Notes under the pieces: generated by a model | The model's database searches: none | What the model was told of the DNA's origin: nothing | What the model saw: only the letters and a program-made list of their open reading frames with translations | In this document: one piece after another, positions 57,159 through 64,000 of the stretch | Layout of the letters: every line of letters begins with the position of its first letter | How positions within the stretch are numbered: position 1 is the stretch's first letter | Assembly (NCBI GenBank): GCA_024134725.1 | Contig: CP099863.1 | Coordinates: 2,599,501 to 2,663,500 of the forward strand | Length of the DNA: 64,000 nucleotides | Reading direction: 5' to 3' | From: Bacillus sp. 1780r2a1 | GTDB lineage: Bacteria > Bacillota > Bacilli > Bacillales > Bacillaceae_H | Position numbers and translations under genes: made by a program

Positions 57159-59918
57159 TCAGCCTGTATTACGCAAGCCAGCCGCAATTCCATTGATAGT
57201 TAACAACACTTCTTGTAGAAGTCTATCAGCCTGCTCTTCATCTGCTTGACGAAGCTTAGAAATAAGCTCGACTTGGAAAAAGCTTAGCGGATCAACGTAT
57301 GGATTTCGCAAACGAATAGACGATTGAATATTCGGTAGGTGCTCCATTAATTCTTCTTGATTTGTAATTTGAAGAATTGCTTCTTTCGTTTCGGTATACT
57401 CTTTCTCAATTGCCCCGAAAATTCGATCAGCAATCGCTTTGTCTTCAACCATTGAAGTATAGTTTTTCGCAGTCATTAGGTCCGCTTTCGTTAAAGCCAT
57501 CTGCAAGTTATCAATTGTTGAGCGGAAAAATGGCCACTCTTTATACATTTGCTGGAGTAAAGAAAGGCTTCCTTCTTTTTTAATAAGATGTACAAGCCCT
57601 GTTCCAGCTGCATACCAAGCAGGTAAAAGTTGGCGGCTTTGCGTCCAAGCAAATACCCATGGAATAGCTCGCAGGTCTTCAAAACGGTCACTGCCTTTTC
57701 GGCTCATTGGACGAGACCCAATGTTAAGAGCACCTAACTCTGGTAACGGTGTTGCTTGTTTAAAATATGTTAAAAAGTCTGGATCTTCAAACACAAGATG
57801 CTGGTAATGAGCGAGCGCTTCTTTTGATGCAATGTTCATCGCTTCTTCCCACTGAGATGTACGCACGTCTGTTTGTTCAGCTTCAGACGACACTTTGGCA
57901 GCTGCTGTTAGCAAAGTTGAAACCGCTTGTTCCAAGCTTCGATGTGCAATGTCGTATAGCGAATAGCGAGAGGATAATACTTCCCCTTGTTCTGTAATTT
58001 TCACGCCGTCTCCTAACGTTTCAGCAGGTTGTGATAAAATGCTTCGGTTTAATGGACCACCGCCTCGACCAAGAGATCCACCTCGGCCATGGAAGAACTT
58101 AAGGCGCACGTTATAGCGCTTTGCCATATCATGAATTTCCTGCTGAGCTTTGTAGAGCTTCCAGTTTGCCGTTAACGTCCCGCCGTCCTTGCTTCCATCG
58201 GAATACCCCAGCATAATCTCTTGTAAATCATTTTGTTCTGCCAAATGTTTTCGATAAAAATCTAGCTGGAACAGTTCCTCCATAATTTTTGGCCCAGCTG
58301 TTAAGTCATCAATTGTTTCTAATAAAGGAGCAACGTTTAAATAACTTTCAATTTCTCCGTTGGCATGCAAACGATAAATCCCTGCTTCTTTTGCCAAAAC
58401 CATCACTTCTAATAAATCGCTAGCTGATTGAGTCATGCTAATTAAGTAAACTTCAATCGAACGCTTTCCAAATTCTTCATGCGCGCGCTTTATCATTTGA
58501 AACGCTTCAATTATTTGCTTTGTTTCTGGCGAATAGTCTTCGGTGAACGAAATGAGTGGACGAGGGTCTTGTAAAATTCCGCTTAGCAGCTCCAACTTTT
58601 CTTTTTCTGTCAAGGAAGAATAGTCTTCTACAATGCCAACGGAATATAAGATCTCTTTAATCGCAGCTTCATGTTCACCGCTATGATTTCGAATATCAAG
58701 CGTTGCTAAATGGAAACCAAATAATTCTACTTGACGAATCAATTGACGAACGCTTTTTAACTCGTACTGCATTGGATGATGTAAACGTAAGCTTTTTTGA
58801 ATAAGCTTAATATCGCTAAGTAGCTCGTCTGCTTGCTTATATCCACCTTCTTGTCCAACATTTTCTAACTTGTGAAGCATAATCGTTAATTTACAGCGAT
58901 ATACCTCATGAGGCACACGCCATCTTTTCTTTTGAGGCAGAAGCTGCTTTTCTTGTTCAACCGATTGCACCAAGTCATCTAAAATTAAAACTCGCTTTGT
59001 TGATTGACTTAGGCGCTCCCTTAAATTCAACAAAGCTGCTCTATACTTTCGAACTGCTACGCTACGATGCTTCGTTAAAGTTTGCCATGTTACCTTTGGT
59101 GTTACGTTCGGGTTACCATCTCTGTCTCCACCAATCCAAGATCCAAAACGCAGCACGTTTGGCACTTGCCACTGTTGTTCAGGATAGTAACGTTTTAATG
59201 AATCCTCTAGCTCTTGATGAATATGTGGTAATACCTCAAACAACGTTTCATCAAAATAATATAACCCATTTGCTACTTCGTCCATTACGCGCGGCTTACG
59301 ATCTCGTAGTTCAGCTGTTTGCCATAAAACCATAACTTCGTTAAAAAGCTGCTCTTCTAGCTCTTCTCTTTCACGCTTTGTTACTGATTTTTGTTCAAAT
59401 GCTTGTAAAATATCGGCGATTCGCTTATGAATGTCCAGCACACTTCTTCTCGTTGCTTCTGTTGGATGTGCTGTGATAATTAACTCTAAAGACAGCGTTT
59501 GGAGAAGTTTTGTGATAACATCTGCTGTTACGCCGCTATCTTTCAAATCACTGACTGCTTTTTCAAGTGAGCCAGGCTGTACATTTGCTTCTTCTTGCTG
59601 CTGATACTCACGTTTACGGCGAATGCGATGGTTTTGTTCCGCAATATTAACTAGATGAAAATAAACAGAAAACGCACGAATAACCTGCTGTCTCATTGGG
59701 TCCTCAATGCTTGTTATTTCAGATTTTAACTGTTCGTAGATATCCTGATCATTATGTTCACGAAGCATTTTGGCTACTTCACGTATTTTTTCAACTTTAT
59801 TAAGTAAATCTTGGCCACCCTCATAAATTAAAACATTCCCTAGTAGTTGTCCGAGAAACTTGACGTCTCGACGCAATGCGACGCTGTTGTCTTGCTCAGT
59901 AGTTTGTAAAACCGTCAT
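57159..59918 (-). CDS. ppc: Phosphoenolpyruvate carboxylase
   Basis: A 919-residue anaplerotic enzyme that makes oxaloacetate from phosphoenolpyruvate and bicarbonate. The catalytic His sits in LIITAHPTEATRRSV near residue 155 and FHGRGGSLGRGGGP near 625 gives the second signature; the C terminus ends RNTG, the normal conserved end. ATG at 59918 is preferred because AGGGGTGG lies eight bases before; a GTG four codons upstream is also in frame. PEPC is absent from B. subtilis, so this limits the possible host lineage. Confidence 0.96.
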   Translation of the reverse strand: MTVLQTTEQDNSVALRRDVKFLGQLLGNVLIYEGGQDLLNKVEKIREVAKMLREHNDQDIYEQLKSEITSIEDPMRQQVIRAFSVYFHLVNIAEQNHRIRRKREYQQQEEANVQPGSLEKAVSDLKDSGVTADVITKLLQTLSLELIITAHPTEATRRSVLDIHKRIADILQAFEQKSVTKREREELEEQLFNEVMVLWQTAELRDRKPRVMDEVANGLYYFDETLFEVLPHIHQELEDSLKRYYPEQQWQVPNVLRFGSWIGGDRDGNPNVTPKVTWQTLTKHRSVAVRKYRAALLNLRERLSQSTKRVLILDDLVQSVEQEKQLLPQKKRWRVPHEVYRCKLTIMLHKLENVGQEGGYKQADELLSDIKLIQKSLRLHHPMQYELKSVRQLIRQVELFGFHLATLDIRNHSGEHEAAIKEILYSVGIVEDYSSLTEKEKLELLSGILQDPRPLISFTEDYSPETKQIIEAFQMIKRAHEEFGKRSIEVYLISMTQSASDLLEVMVLAKEAGIYRLHANGEIESYLNVAPLLETIDDLTAGPKIMEELFQLDFYRKHLAEQNDLQEIMLGYSDGSKDGGTLTANWKLYKAQQEIHDMAKRYNVRLKFFHGRGGSLGRGGGPLNRSILSQPAETLGDGVKITEQGEVLSSRYSLYDIAHRSLEQAVSTLLTAAAKVSSEAEQTDVRTSQWEEAMNIASKEALAHYQHLVFEDPDFLTYFKQATPLPELGALNIGSRPMSRKGSDRFEDLRAIPWVFAWTQSRQLLPAWYAAGTGLVHLIKKEGSLSLLQQMYKEWPFFRSTIDNLQMALTKADLMTAKNYTSMVEDKAIADRIFGAIEKEYTETKEAILQITNQEELMEHLPNIQSSIRLRNPYVDPLSFFQVELISKLRQADEEQADRLLQEVLLTINGIAAGLRNTG

Positions 59919-60049
59919 TTCTTCTTCCACCCCTTGACAAAAAATCTAACGTTTCATTTTTTAGAAAATTGAAACTAGTTATAGTATATCATAAATAAAT
60001 TCAATTTTCATGTAAAAAAACCTAACATAGTTTTTATTATATAAAAAAA

Positions 60050-60073
60050 CAGGTACTCACGACGTAGTACCTG
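60050..60073 (-). terminator. Terminator of the DUF5392-type gene
   Basis: CAGGTACT and AGTACCTG pair around a CACGACGT loop, followed by seven T on the minus strand. Confidence 0.78.
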
Positions 60074-60084
60074 CCATTACAAAG

Positions 60085-60525
60085 TTACATATCTGCACGT
60101 TTCATTCTATTTTCTTCTTCGCTTAAAAATTGTATAAAGTGAGCCATCATTGCAAGCGGCTGTGCTTTAATTCGCTCAATATATTCTTCTTTACGATAGG
60201 AAGAGACGACTTCACTTTTTTGAATGCGCTCAATGGCGTATTCTGCCCCTACCTTCTGCATTTCTTTACGCTTTAATTTGGTCTCTCTCGATAAAGCCAT
60301 ACCGATTGCTCCAATCAAAGCATAGATACCTAACATCGGTAGTGCTTCACGAGTAACGGGCTCAGTAAAGAGCATGAACCCTAAATTGAAGACTGAAACC
60401 GCAATAAGCGGCAGTGACCAAAACATATAGCGTGATACTTTCTTTGTAAAAGGTGACAGTTTTTCTTGAAGCTGTTCCACCTCTTTTTGAATATACGCTG
60501 ACATTTGTAATGATAATAATTTCAC
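60085..60525 (-). CDS. DUF5392-like membrane protein
   Basis: A 146-residue protein with two hydrophobic helices (SRYMFWSLPLIAVSVFNLGF and a second at ALPMLGIYALIGAIGMALS) flanked by charged helices (MSAYIQKEVEQLQEKL; YAIERIQKSEVVSSYRKEEY). The layout resembles the DUF5392 family of Bacillus membrane proteins. GTG at 60525 has GGGGA before it; ATG at 60504 is an alternative. Function unknown. Confidence 0.75.
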   Translation of the reverse strand: MKLLSLQMSAYIQKEVEQLQEKLSPFTKKVSRYMFWSLPLIAVSVFNLGFMLFTEPVTREALPMLGIYALIGAIGMALSRETKLKRKEMQKVGAEYAIERIQKSEVVSSYRKEEYIERIKAQPLAMMAHFIQFLSEEENRMKRADM

Positions 60526-60599
60526 AAAATCCCCAACCTTATATTTAAATATGTAAATAGCCGTTACCAATTAGGTAGCGGCATATCCATAACCTAAAA

Positions 60600-60740
60600 G
60601 ACCTCTATCTGATTTGTTGGCAAGGTCTTGCTAACAACAAAATTGTTGCCAACAAAGCCGAGAGCATATGCTCTGTACTGACGACCTTGTTGTAAAAGCT
60701 ACTCCCCTTAGAGCAACATCCTATAATGACTATCATTTTA
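60600..60740 (-). other. Highly structured region, possible small RNA or leader
   Basis: Contains TTGTTGGCAA/TTGCCAACAA (60615-60624 with 60647-60656), the palindrome AGAGCATATGCTCT (60662-60675), and CAACAAGGTC matching GACCTTGC across the region, so the segment can fold as nested hairpins. It lies upstream of the DUF5392-type gene on its coding strand. No known riboswitch or sRNA family was recognised. Confidence 0.4.
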
Positions 60741-60832
60741 GAAAATGTAAGTTTCCTTGTCAAATGTTTCGCTTTTTTACACTGCCATGCTATCATAGCC
60801 ATACAAAAGAACTTTAGGAAGGAGTTTATGAC

Positions 60833-61114
60833 ATGCCAATTTCAAGTATTATGTATTCATATGTTGTCAGAAAAGTCGATCGTTTTCAGCAACATTATAT
60901 AAAAAAGGAATACGAACTCCAGCTTTTCACTAATCAAGTAAAGTGTAATGCGCGGTCGTTCACACTTGAACAGGTTTTAGACATTTCATATAAACCTTTC
61001 TCTTCAGAAAAAGGTTTATTGTATTTACATACCCACCAAGGTGTTTTTAAATATGAAATTCAAGCAGACCCTTCAGCTTTTATTAATGAATATAAGCGCT
61101 TAAAGACAACATAA
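60833..61114 (+). CDS. Hypothetical protein, 93 residues
   Basis: A small soluble protein with basic N terminus and a beta-rich centre (YELQLFTNQVKCNARSFTLEQVL; GLLYLHTHQGVFKYEIQ) that looks like a bacterial PH-like domain. GGAAGGAG precedes ATG 60833. Single gene with terminator. Function unknown. Confidence 0.65.
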   Translation: MPISSIMYSYVVRKVDRFQQHYIKKEYELQLFTNQVKCNARSFTLEQVLDISYKPFSSEKGLLYLHTHQGVFKYEIQADPSAFINEYKRLKTT

Positions 61115-61160
61115 GGCATGAAAAAATGATTCTCTGAAACGAGTCATTTTCTCATGCCTT
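61113..61160 (+). terminator. Terminator of the 93-residue gene
   Basis: AAGGCATGAAAAAATGA pairs with TCATTTTCTCATGCCTT around a short loop, followed by TTATT. Confidence 0.78.
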
Positions 61161-61174
61161 TTATTTACTTTCTT

Positions 61175-62257
61175 CTATAGATTAGCGGTTGATGTAAATA
61201 TTTCTACACGATCCATAGCATCCATTACCTCTTCTTTTGTAAACTTCCCAATAAAACGAAGAGCCTCTTCTTCCTTGATTGCATGAGCTGCTACTAGCTG
61301 TTTTGCTTCTTCTTTTTCTGTAACCCCTAAATCTGAGAGAGTCCGCGGAAATTCTAACGCTTCGTAAAATGGCATAAGTTTCTTAACTACTTCTCGTTGA
61401 TTTTCTAACATGAGCTGAACCAAAATACCATACGTTACTTTTTGACCATGAAGAACATGATGAGCTTCTTTAACAAAGCTAAGTCCGTTATGAACTGCGT
61501 GTGCACCTGATACCCGACCATACTGAACCGCGAATCCTCCAACGGTTCCAGCAATCATAATAATAGATTCTACTACTCGTGTAAATGCTGGAGTAACCTT
61601 CTGTTCTTGTAAACTTTTAATAGCAGCTTCGCTATCTGCCATCAATATATCTCTGATGTATTGCGCTTGATTAAGCCCGGAGTATACCATTGCTGAAAGC
61701 TCGTGGGCGTTTTTTGTATTTCGAATAATCGCATCTGCTTCGTACCATTTTGCTAGAGTATCTCCAATGCCGCTTTTAACATAGTTAACAGGAGATGAAA
61801 GAAGAAGCTTCGGGTCTACAACTGTTAAAAAGCTCGCTCTCTTATGGTAATCAACCCGAACATACTGCCCGTTTTCATCATACATCACGCTAAGAGGCGT
61901 TGTTGCTGCACATGTTCCAGGAACCGTTGGCACAAGAATAACTTCAACGTCTAAATAATCCGCTAACGATTTTGCACTATCTAATACAATACCTCCACCA
62001 ATACCAATTACTAAATCAACGTTATAAAGTTCTTTTGCATAGATATGAATATCTTCATCATAACAATATCCTTTATGCTGAATAACCGGGATGTGTTCAG
62101 GCAACGCGCTGTATTGATTAAAAGCATCAAATGATTTGAATCCTGTAAAAACTACTGGCTTAGAAAAGCTGGCTATGTATTGGTCCATTTTCTTCGCAGC
62201 ACCTATTTCACAAATATAGTGATTAGGACCACTTCTTACAATATTGGGTTCACTCAT
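61175..62257 (-). CDS. Iron-containing alcohol dehydrogenase family (glycerol dehydrogenase-like)
   Basis: A 360-residue group III dehydrogenase: LVIGIGGGIVLDSAKSLADYL, VPTVPGTCAATTPLSV, and metal histidines in SGAHAVHNGLSFVKEAHHVLHGQKVTYG. GldA- or YbdH-like enzymes reduce ketones or 2-oxo acids with NAD. The substrate is not clear. Single gene; ATG at 62257 has AAGGAGG before it. Confidence 0.9.
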   Translation of the reverse strand: MSEPNIVRSGPNHYICEIGAAKKMDQYIASFSKPVVFTGFKSFDAFNQYSALPEHIPVIQHKGYCYDEDIHIYAKELYNVDLVIGIGGGIVLDSAKSLADYLDVEVILVPTVPGTCAATTPLSVMYDENGQYVRVDYHKRASFLTVVDPKLLLSSPVNYVKSGIGDTLAKWYEADAIIRNTKNAHELSAMVYSGLNQAQYIRDILMADSEAAIKSLQEQKVTPAFTRVVESIIMIAGTVGGFAVQYGRVSGAHAVHNGLSFVKEAHHVLHGQKVTYGILVQLMLENQREVVKKLMPFYEALEFPRTLSDLGVTEKEEAKQLVAAHAIKEEEALRFIGKFTKEEVMDAMDRVEIFTSTANL

Positions 62258-62376
62258 GTTGTCCTCCTTAACCGTTTCATAATTTTAAATTTTTCGTTAA
62301 TTAACTCAGTATACGATAGAAGAATTTAGCATGCAAACCCTAAAAACCTTCACTTATGTAAAAGGCTTTCAAGGTC

Positions 62377-63222
62377 TTATTTCAACAACTTTTTAATGAT
62401 GATTCTCTCCCAAACGCTCCACGGAAGCATACGTTTTAACCATACAGATACCTTAACCCCTTTACCAACAGGGTATCTAAGTTTTTTTAGCTGACGTTGG
62501 TTGCATAAAGAAAGAAGTAAAGAAACAACTTGATCAGGGTCACCGAGCTTTTTCTCACCAGCCTGTAGCTCATTCTCAATTGCACGCATATAAGCACGGT
62601 AAGCAGATCCTTCATTCAATGAATGCTTTGATACCTTCTTGCCTGTTGTCCAAATATTCGTCGCATAAGAACCTGGTTCAATTAAAGCAACATCAACTCC
62701 AAACGGCTTTAGCTCAAGCCGTAAACTTTCACTATAACCTTCGAGTGCATGTTTAGATGATACATACGGTGATAGTCCTGGAAACCCAATTAACCCACTG
62801 ATGCTGCTAATATTAATAATTTTGCCCTTGCGCTTTTCTCTCATAAATGGGAGCACTGCCTGAGTTACCCTCATGACACCGAATACGTTCGTTTCAAACT
62901 GCTCTTTATATTCATCTATATGAATTTCCTCGCTAAAGCCACCAAACGCAAATCCTGCGTTATTAATTAATATATCAATGCCGTTTGTGTTATGTAATAG
63001 CGTAGTTAATTCGTCAATTGAACGTTGAGACGTAACATCTAGTTCAACAAATACTACTCTTTCTTTTAACTTATCCTTTTCTAACATCCTTAACAGAGCA
63101 CTTTTCTTTTCTAAATTACGCATTGAAGCAATGACTTTATATCCAGCTTTAGCTAGCTGATATGCACTAAGTAAACCAAATCCACTTGAGGTTCCTGTAA
63201 TTAATACCGTTTGTGTCTTCAT
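62377..63222 (-). CDS. SDR-family oxidoreductase
   Basis: A 281-residue classical short-chain dehydrogenase: VLITGTSSGFGLLSAYQLAKAGYKVIAS (TGxxxGxG), LINNAGFAFGG and the S-Y-K triad (ISSISG...YVSSKHALEGYSESL). ATG at 63222 is preferred because GGAGGG precedes it. Substrate unknown; retinol- and steroid-type relatives share this C-terminal extension with basic tail. Confidence 0.9.
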   Translation of the reverse strand: MKTQTVLITGTSSGFGLLSAYQLAKAGYKVIASMRNLEKKSALLRMLEKDKLKERVVFVELDVTSQRSIDELTTLLHNTNGIDILINNAGFAFGGFSEEIHIDEYKEQFETNVFGVMRVTQAVLPFMREKRKGKIINISSISGLIGFPGLSPYVSSKHALEGYSESLRLELKPFGVDVALIEPGSYATNIWTTGKKVSKHSLNEGSAYRAYMRAIENELQAGEKKLGDPDQVVSLLLSLCNQRQLKKLRYPVGKGVKVSVWLKRMLPWSVWERIIIKKLLK

Positions 63223-63573
63223 CTCTATCCCTCCGTTTATCCACAGCTTGATATAGACCATATTACAGTACCAAATAAAAGATAAAAATATATTTTAAAA
63301 TAAACCTAAACCATTCCAAACCTTCCTACAACATATAGGGTAAGTCGAATAAACTGACTCTCCTTCAAAAAACCATATGCTTTCTTGAACTCTGGAAATT
63401 GACTCCCAGTATCACATGCTCTCTGTCTTAGTGGTTGTTTAGCACAAATTTATTTAACCATATACACCCAATATAAATTAATTATGTATAGAAAACCTAC
63501 TTGTACCTATCTTTTTGATCTTGGCACACATTTTGCAATACCTTTATGTAATTCGATTAAAGGAGGTAAACAA
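63223..63573. other. Divergent intergenic region with sigma-54 promoter
   Basis: About 350 bases between the SDR gene and the secreted protein gene. The only clear element is the -24/-12 promoter at 63521-63537. An enhancer-type inverted repeat for an activator was searched for by eye and not convincingly found; GGTTGTTTA...TATTTAACC near 63433-63459 is only a weak candidate. Confidence 0.6.
63521..63537 (+). promoter_or_regulatory. Sigma-54 (SigL) -24/-12 promoter
   Basis: TTGGCAC ACATT TTGCA: the GG doublet (63523-63524) and the GC doublet (63535-63536) are exactly 12 apart, the defining spacing for sigma-54. The match to TTGGCAC-N5-TTGCA is perfect. Transcription would start about 11 bases later, ahead of the AGGAGG site and ATG 63574. 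Such promoters need an ATP-dependent activator bound upstream, such as RocR or LevR-type proteins. Confidence 0.82.
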
Positions 63574-64000
63574 ATGAAGAACACAAAAAAACGAAACCAC
63601 TTTGGTAAACGTATGATCACATGCATCGCTTTAACGGGGGGACTACTTCTATCCACGTTACCAACCTCAGCAGCTGCAGCTAACTATACGCTCTATACAA
63701 CGGGCAGTTCAGTTGATAAAACAACAACCACGACTTTTGGACAAGTGTACATGGGAGGCAGTACCGATGTAGACGAAGCGTTTAAATGGATGATTAATAA
63801 AGCGAATGGTGGCGACTTTTTAATTCTTCGTGCAACGGGTTCAGACGGATATAATCAATATGTTTATGATTTAGCTAACTCAATAGGAAAGCCATTAAAC
63901 TCTGTTAGTACAATCGTTGTAACTGACCTAGCCAGAGCAGGTTCAGACTCCTCACTAATAAGTCGCATTAATAAAGCAGAAGGAATCTTCTTTGCAGGAG
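63574..64000 (+). CDS. Secreted S51-family (cyanophycinase-like) peptidase, N-terminal part (cut by window edge)
   Basis: ATG 63574 follows AGGAGG. Residues 1-36 form a signal peptide (RMITCIALTGGLLLS, cleavage near SAAAA). The mature part shows GGSTDVDEAFKWMINKANGGDFLILRATGSDGYNQYVYDLA and later SRINKAEGIFFAG, the fold of cyanophycinase and dipeptidase E (a Ser-protease relative of class I glutamine amidotransferases). The catalytic Ser region lies beyond the window edge. It could degrade beta-Asp-Arg polymers outside the cell. It sits behind a perfect sigma-54 promoter. The family is likely; the substrate is inference. Confidence 0.85.
   Translation, partial: MKNTKKRNHFGKRMITCIALTGGLLLSTLPTSAAAANYTLYTTGSSVDKTTTTTFGQVYMGGSTDVDEAFKWMINKANGGDFLILRATGSDGYNQYVYDLANSIGKPLNSVSTIVVTDLARAGSDSSLISRINKAEGIFFAG

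Noticed and set aside
60605-60802. 65-codon minus-strand frame in the structured spacer
   Set aside because: Coincides with dense inverted repeats and shows no start site or family; the RNA-structure reading fits better.

Overview
The window is chromosomal DNA from an AT-rich, endospore-forming Bacillota, most like a Bacillus/Priestia-type bacterium. This is inferred from the SAM (S-box) and fluoride riboswitches, the QoxABCD quinol oxidase, BdbCD, a YjcZ-type small sporulation protein, YvrJ/DUF1659/DUF2922 small proteins, strong AGGAGG ribosome binding sites and many stem-plus-T-run terminators. No rRNA, tRNA, CRISPR array, prophage or replication origin was seen. Both edges cut through genes: an RND efflux pump on the left and a secreted cyanophycinase-like protein on the right.

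Layout. 1-2.1 kb: TetR-type regulator, a small protein and an RND pump in one minus-strand operon. 2.2-7.9 kb: small membrane and hypothetical proteins, an LCP cell-wall ligase, a GNAT acetyltransferase and UppP. 7.9-12 kb: qoxABCD. 12.3-15.2 kb: a lipid- or membrane-anchored hypothetical, a CstR-like sensor with a degenerate rhodanese, and two FluC/CrcB subunits behind a fluoride riboswitch. 15.4-17.6 kb: a tiny basic protein, then an LPNTA surface protein with its class D sortase. 17.6-24.2 kb: TauE-type exporter, acetyltransferase, small alarmone synthetase, YitT protein, an IS3-family element that split a terminator, and an NADP-dependent oxidoreductase. 24-31.6 kb: many small proteins, FusB-like EF-G binding protein, BdbDC, and a BlaI/BlaR-like pair. 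31.7-35.4 kb: SAM-riboswitch operon metQ-metN-metI plus a 2-hydroxyacid dehydrogenase. 35.5-45.6 kb: YjcZ, GNAT, DinB, AlbA_2 protein, a GntR/MFS/ornithine-cyclodeaminase operon, a DUF1801 pseudogene, VOC protein, poly-gamma-glutamate hydrolase, SMR pump. 45.6-54.4 kb: prfC, csp, a coiled-coil protein, NmrA-like protein, fabZ, an FCD-GntR regulator, an orphan MurE-like ligase. 54.4-63.3 kb: dsdA, aldo/keto reductase, ppc, iron-type alcohol dehydrogenase, SDR. 63.5 kb to the end: a secreted S51 peptidase (cyanophycinase) family gene behind a textbook sigma-54 promoter.

How the genes work together. Several compact stand-alone circuits are readable: fluoride sensing by RNA coupled to a two-subunit fluoride channel; SAM sensing coupled to methionine import and, unusually, to a 2-hydroxyacid dehydrogenase; a sortase dedicated to the gene just upstream; a persulfide/metal sensor with a sulfur-transfer-like protein; and a sigma-54-dependent secreted peptidase that could feed arginine and aspartate catabolism. 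The least explained items are the sigma-54/cyanophycinase unit, the SAM-regulated dehydrogenase, the orphan Mur ligase lacking the DNPR motif, and the IS element sitting in the loop of a bidirectional terminator.
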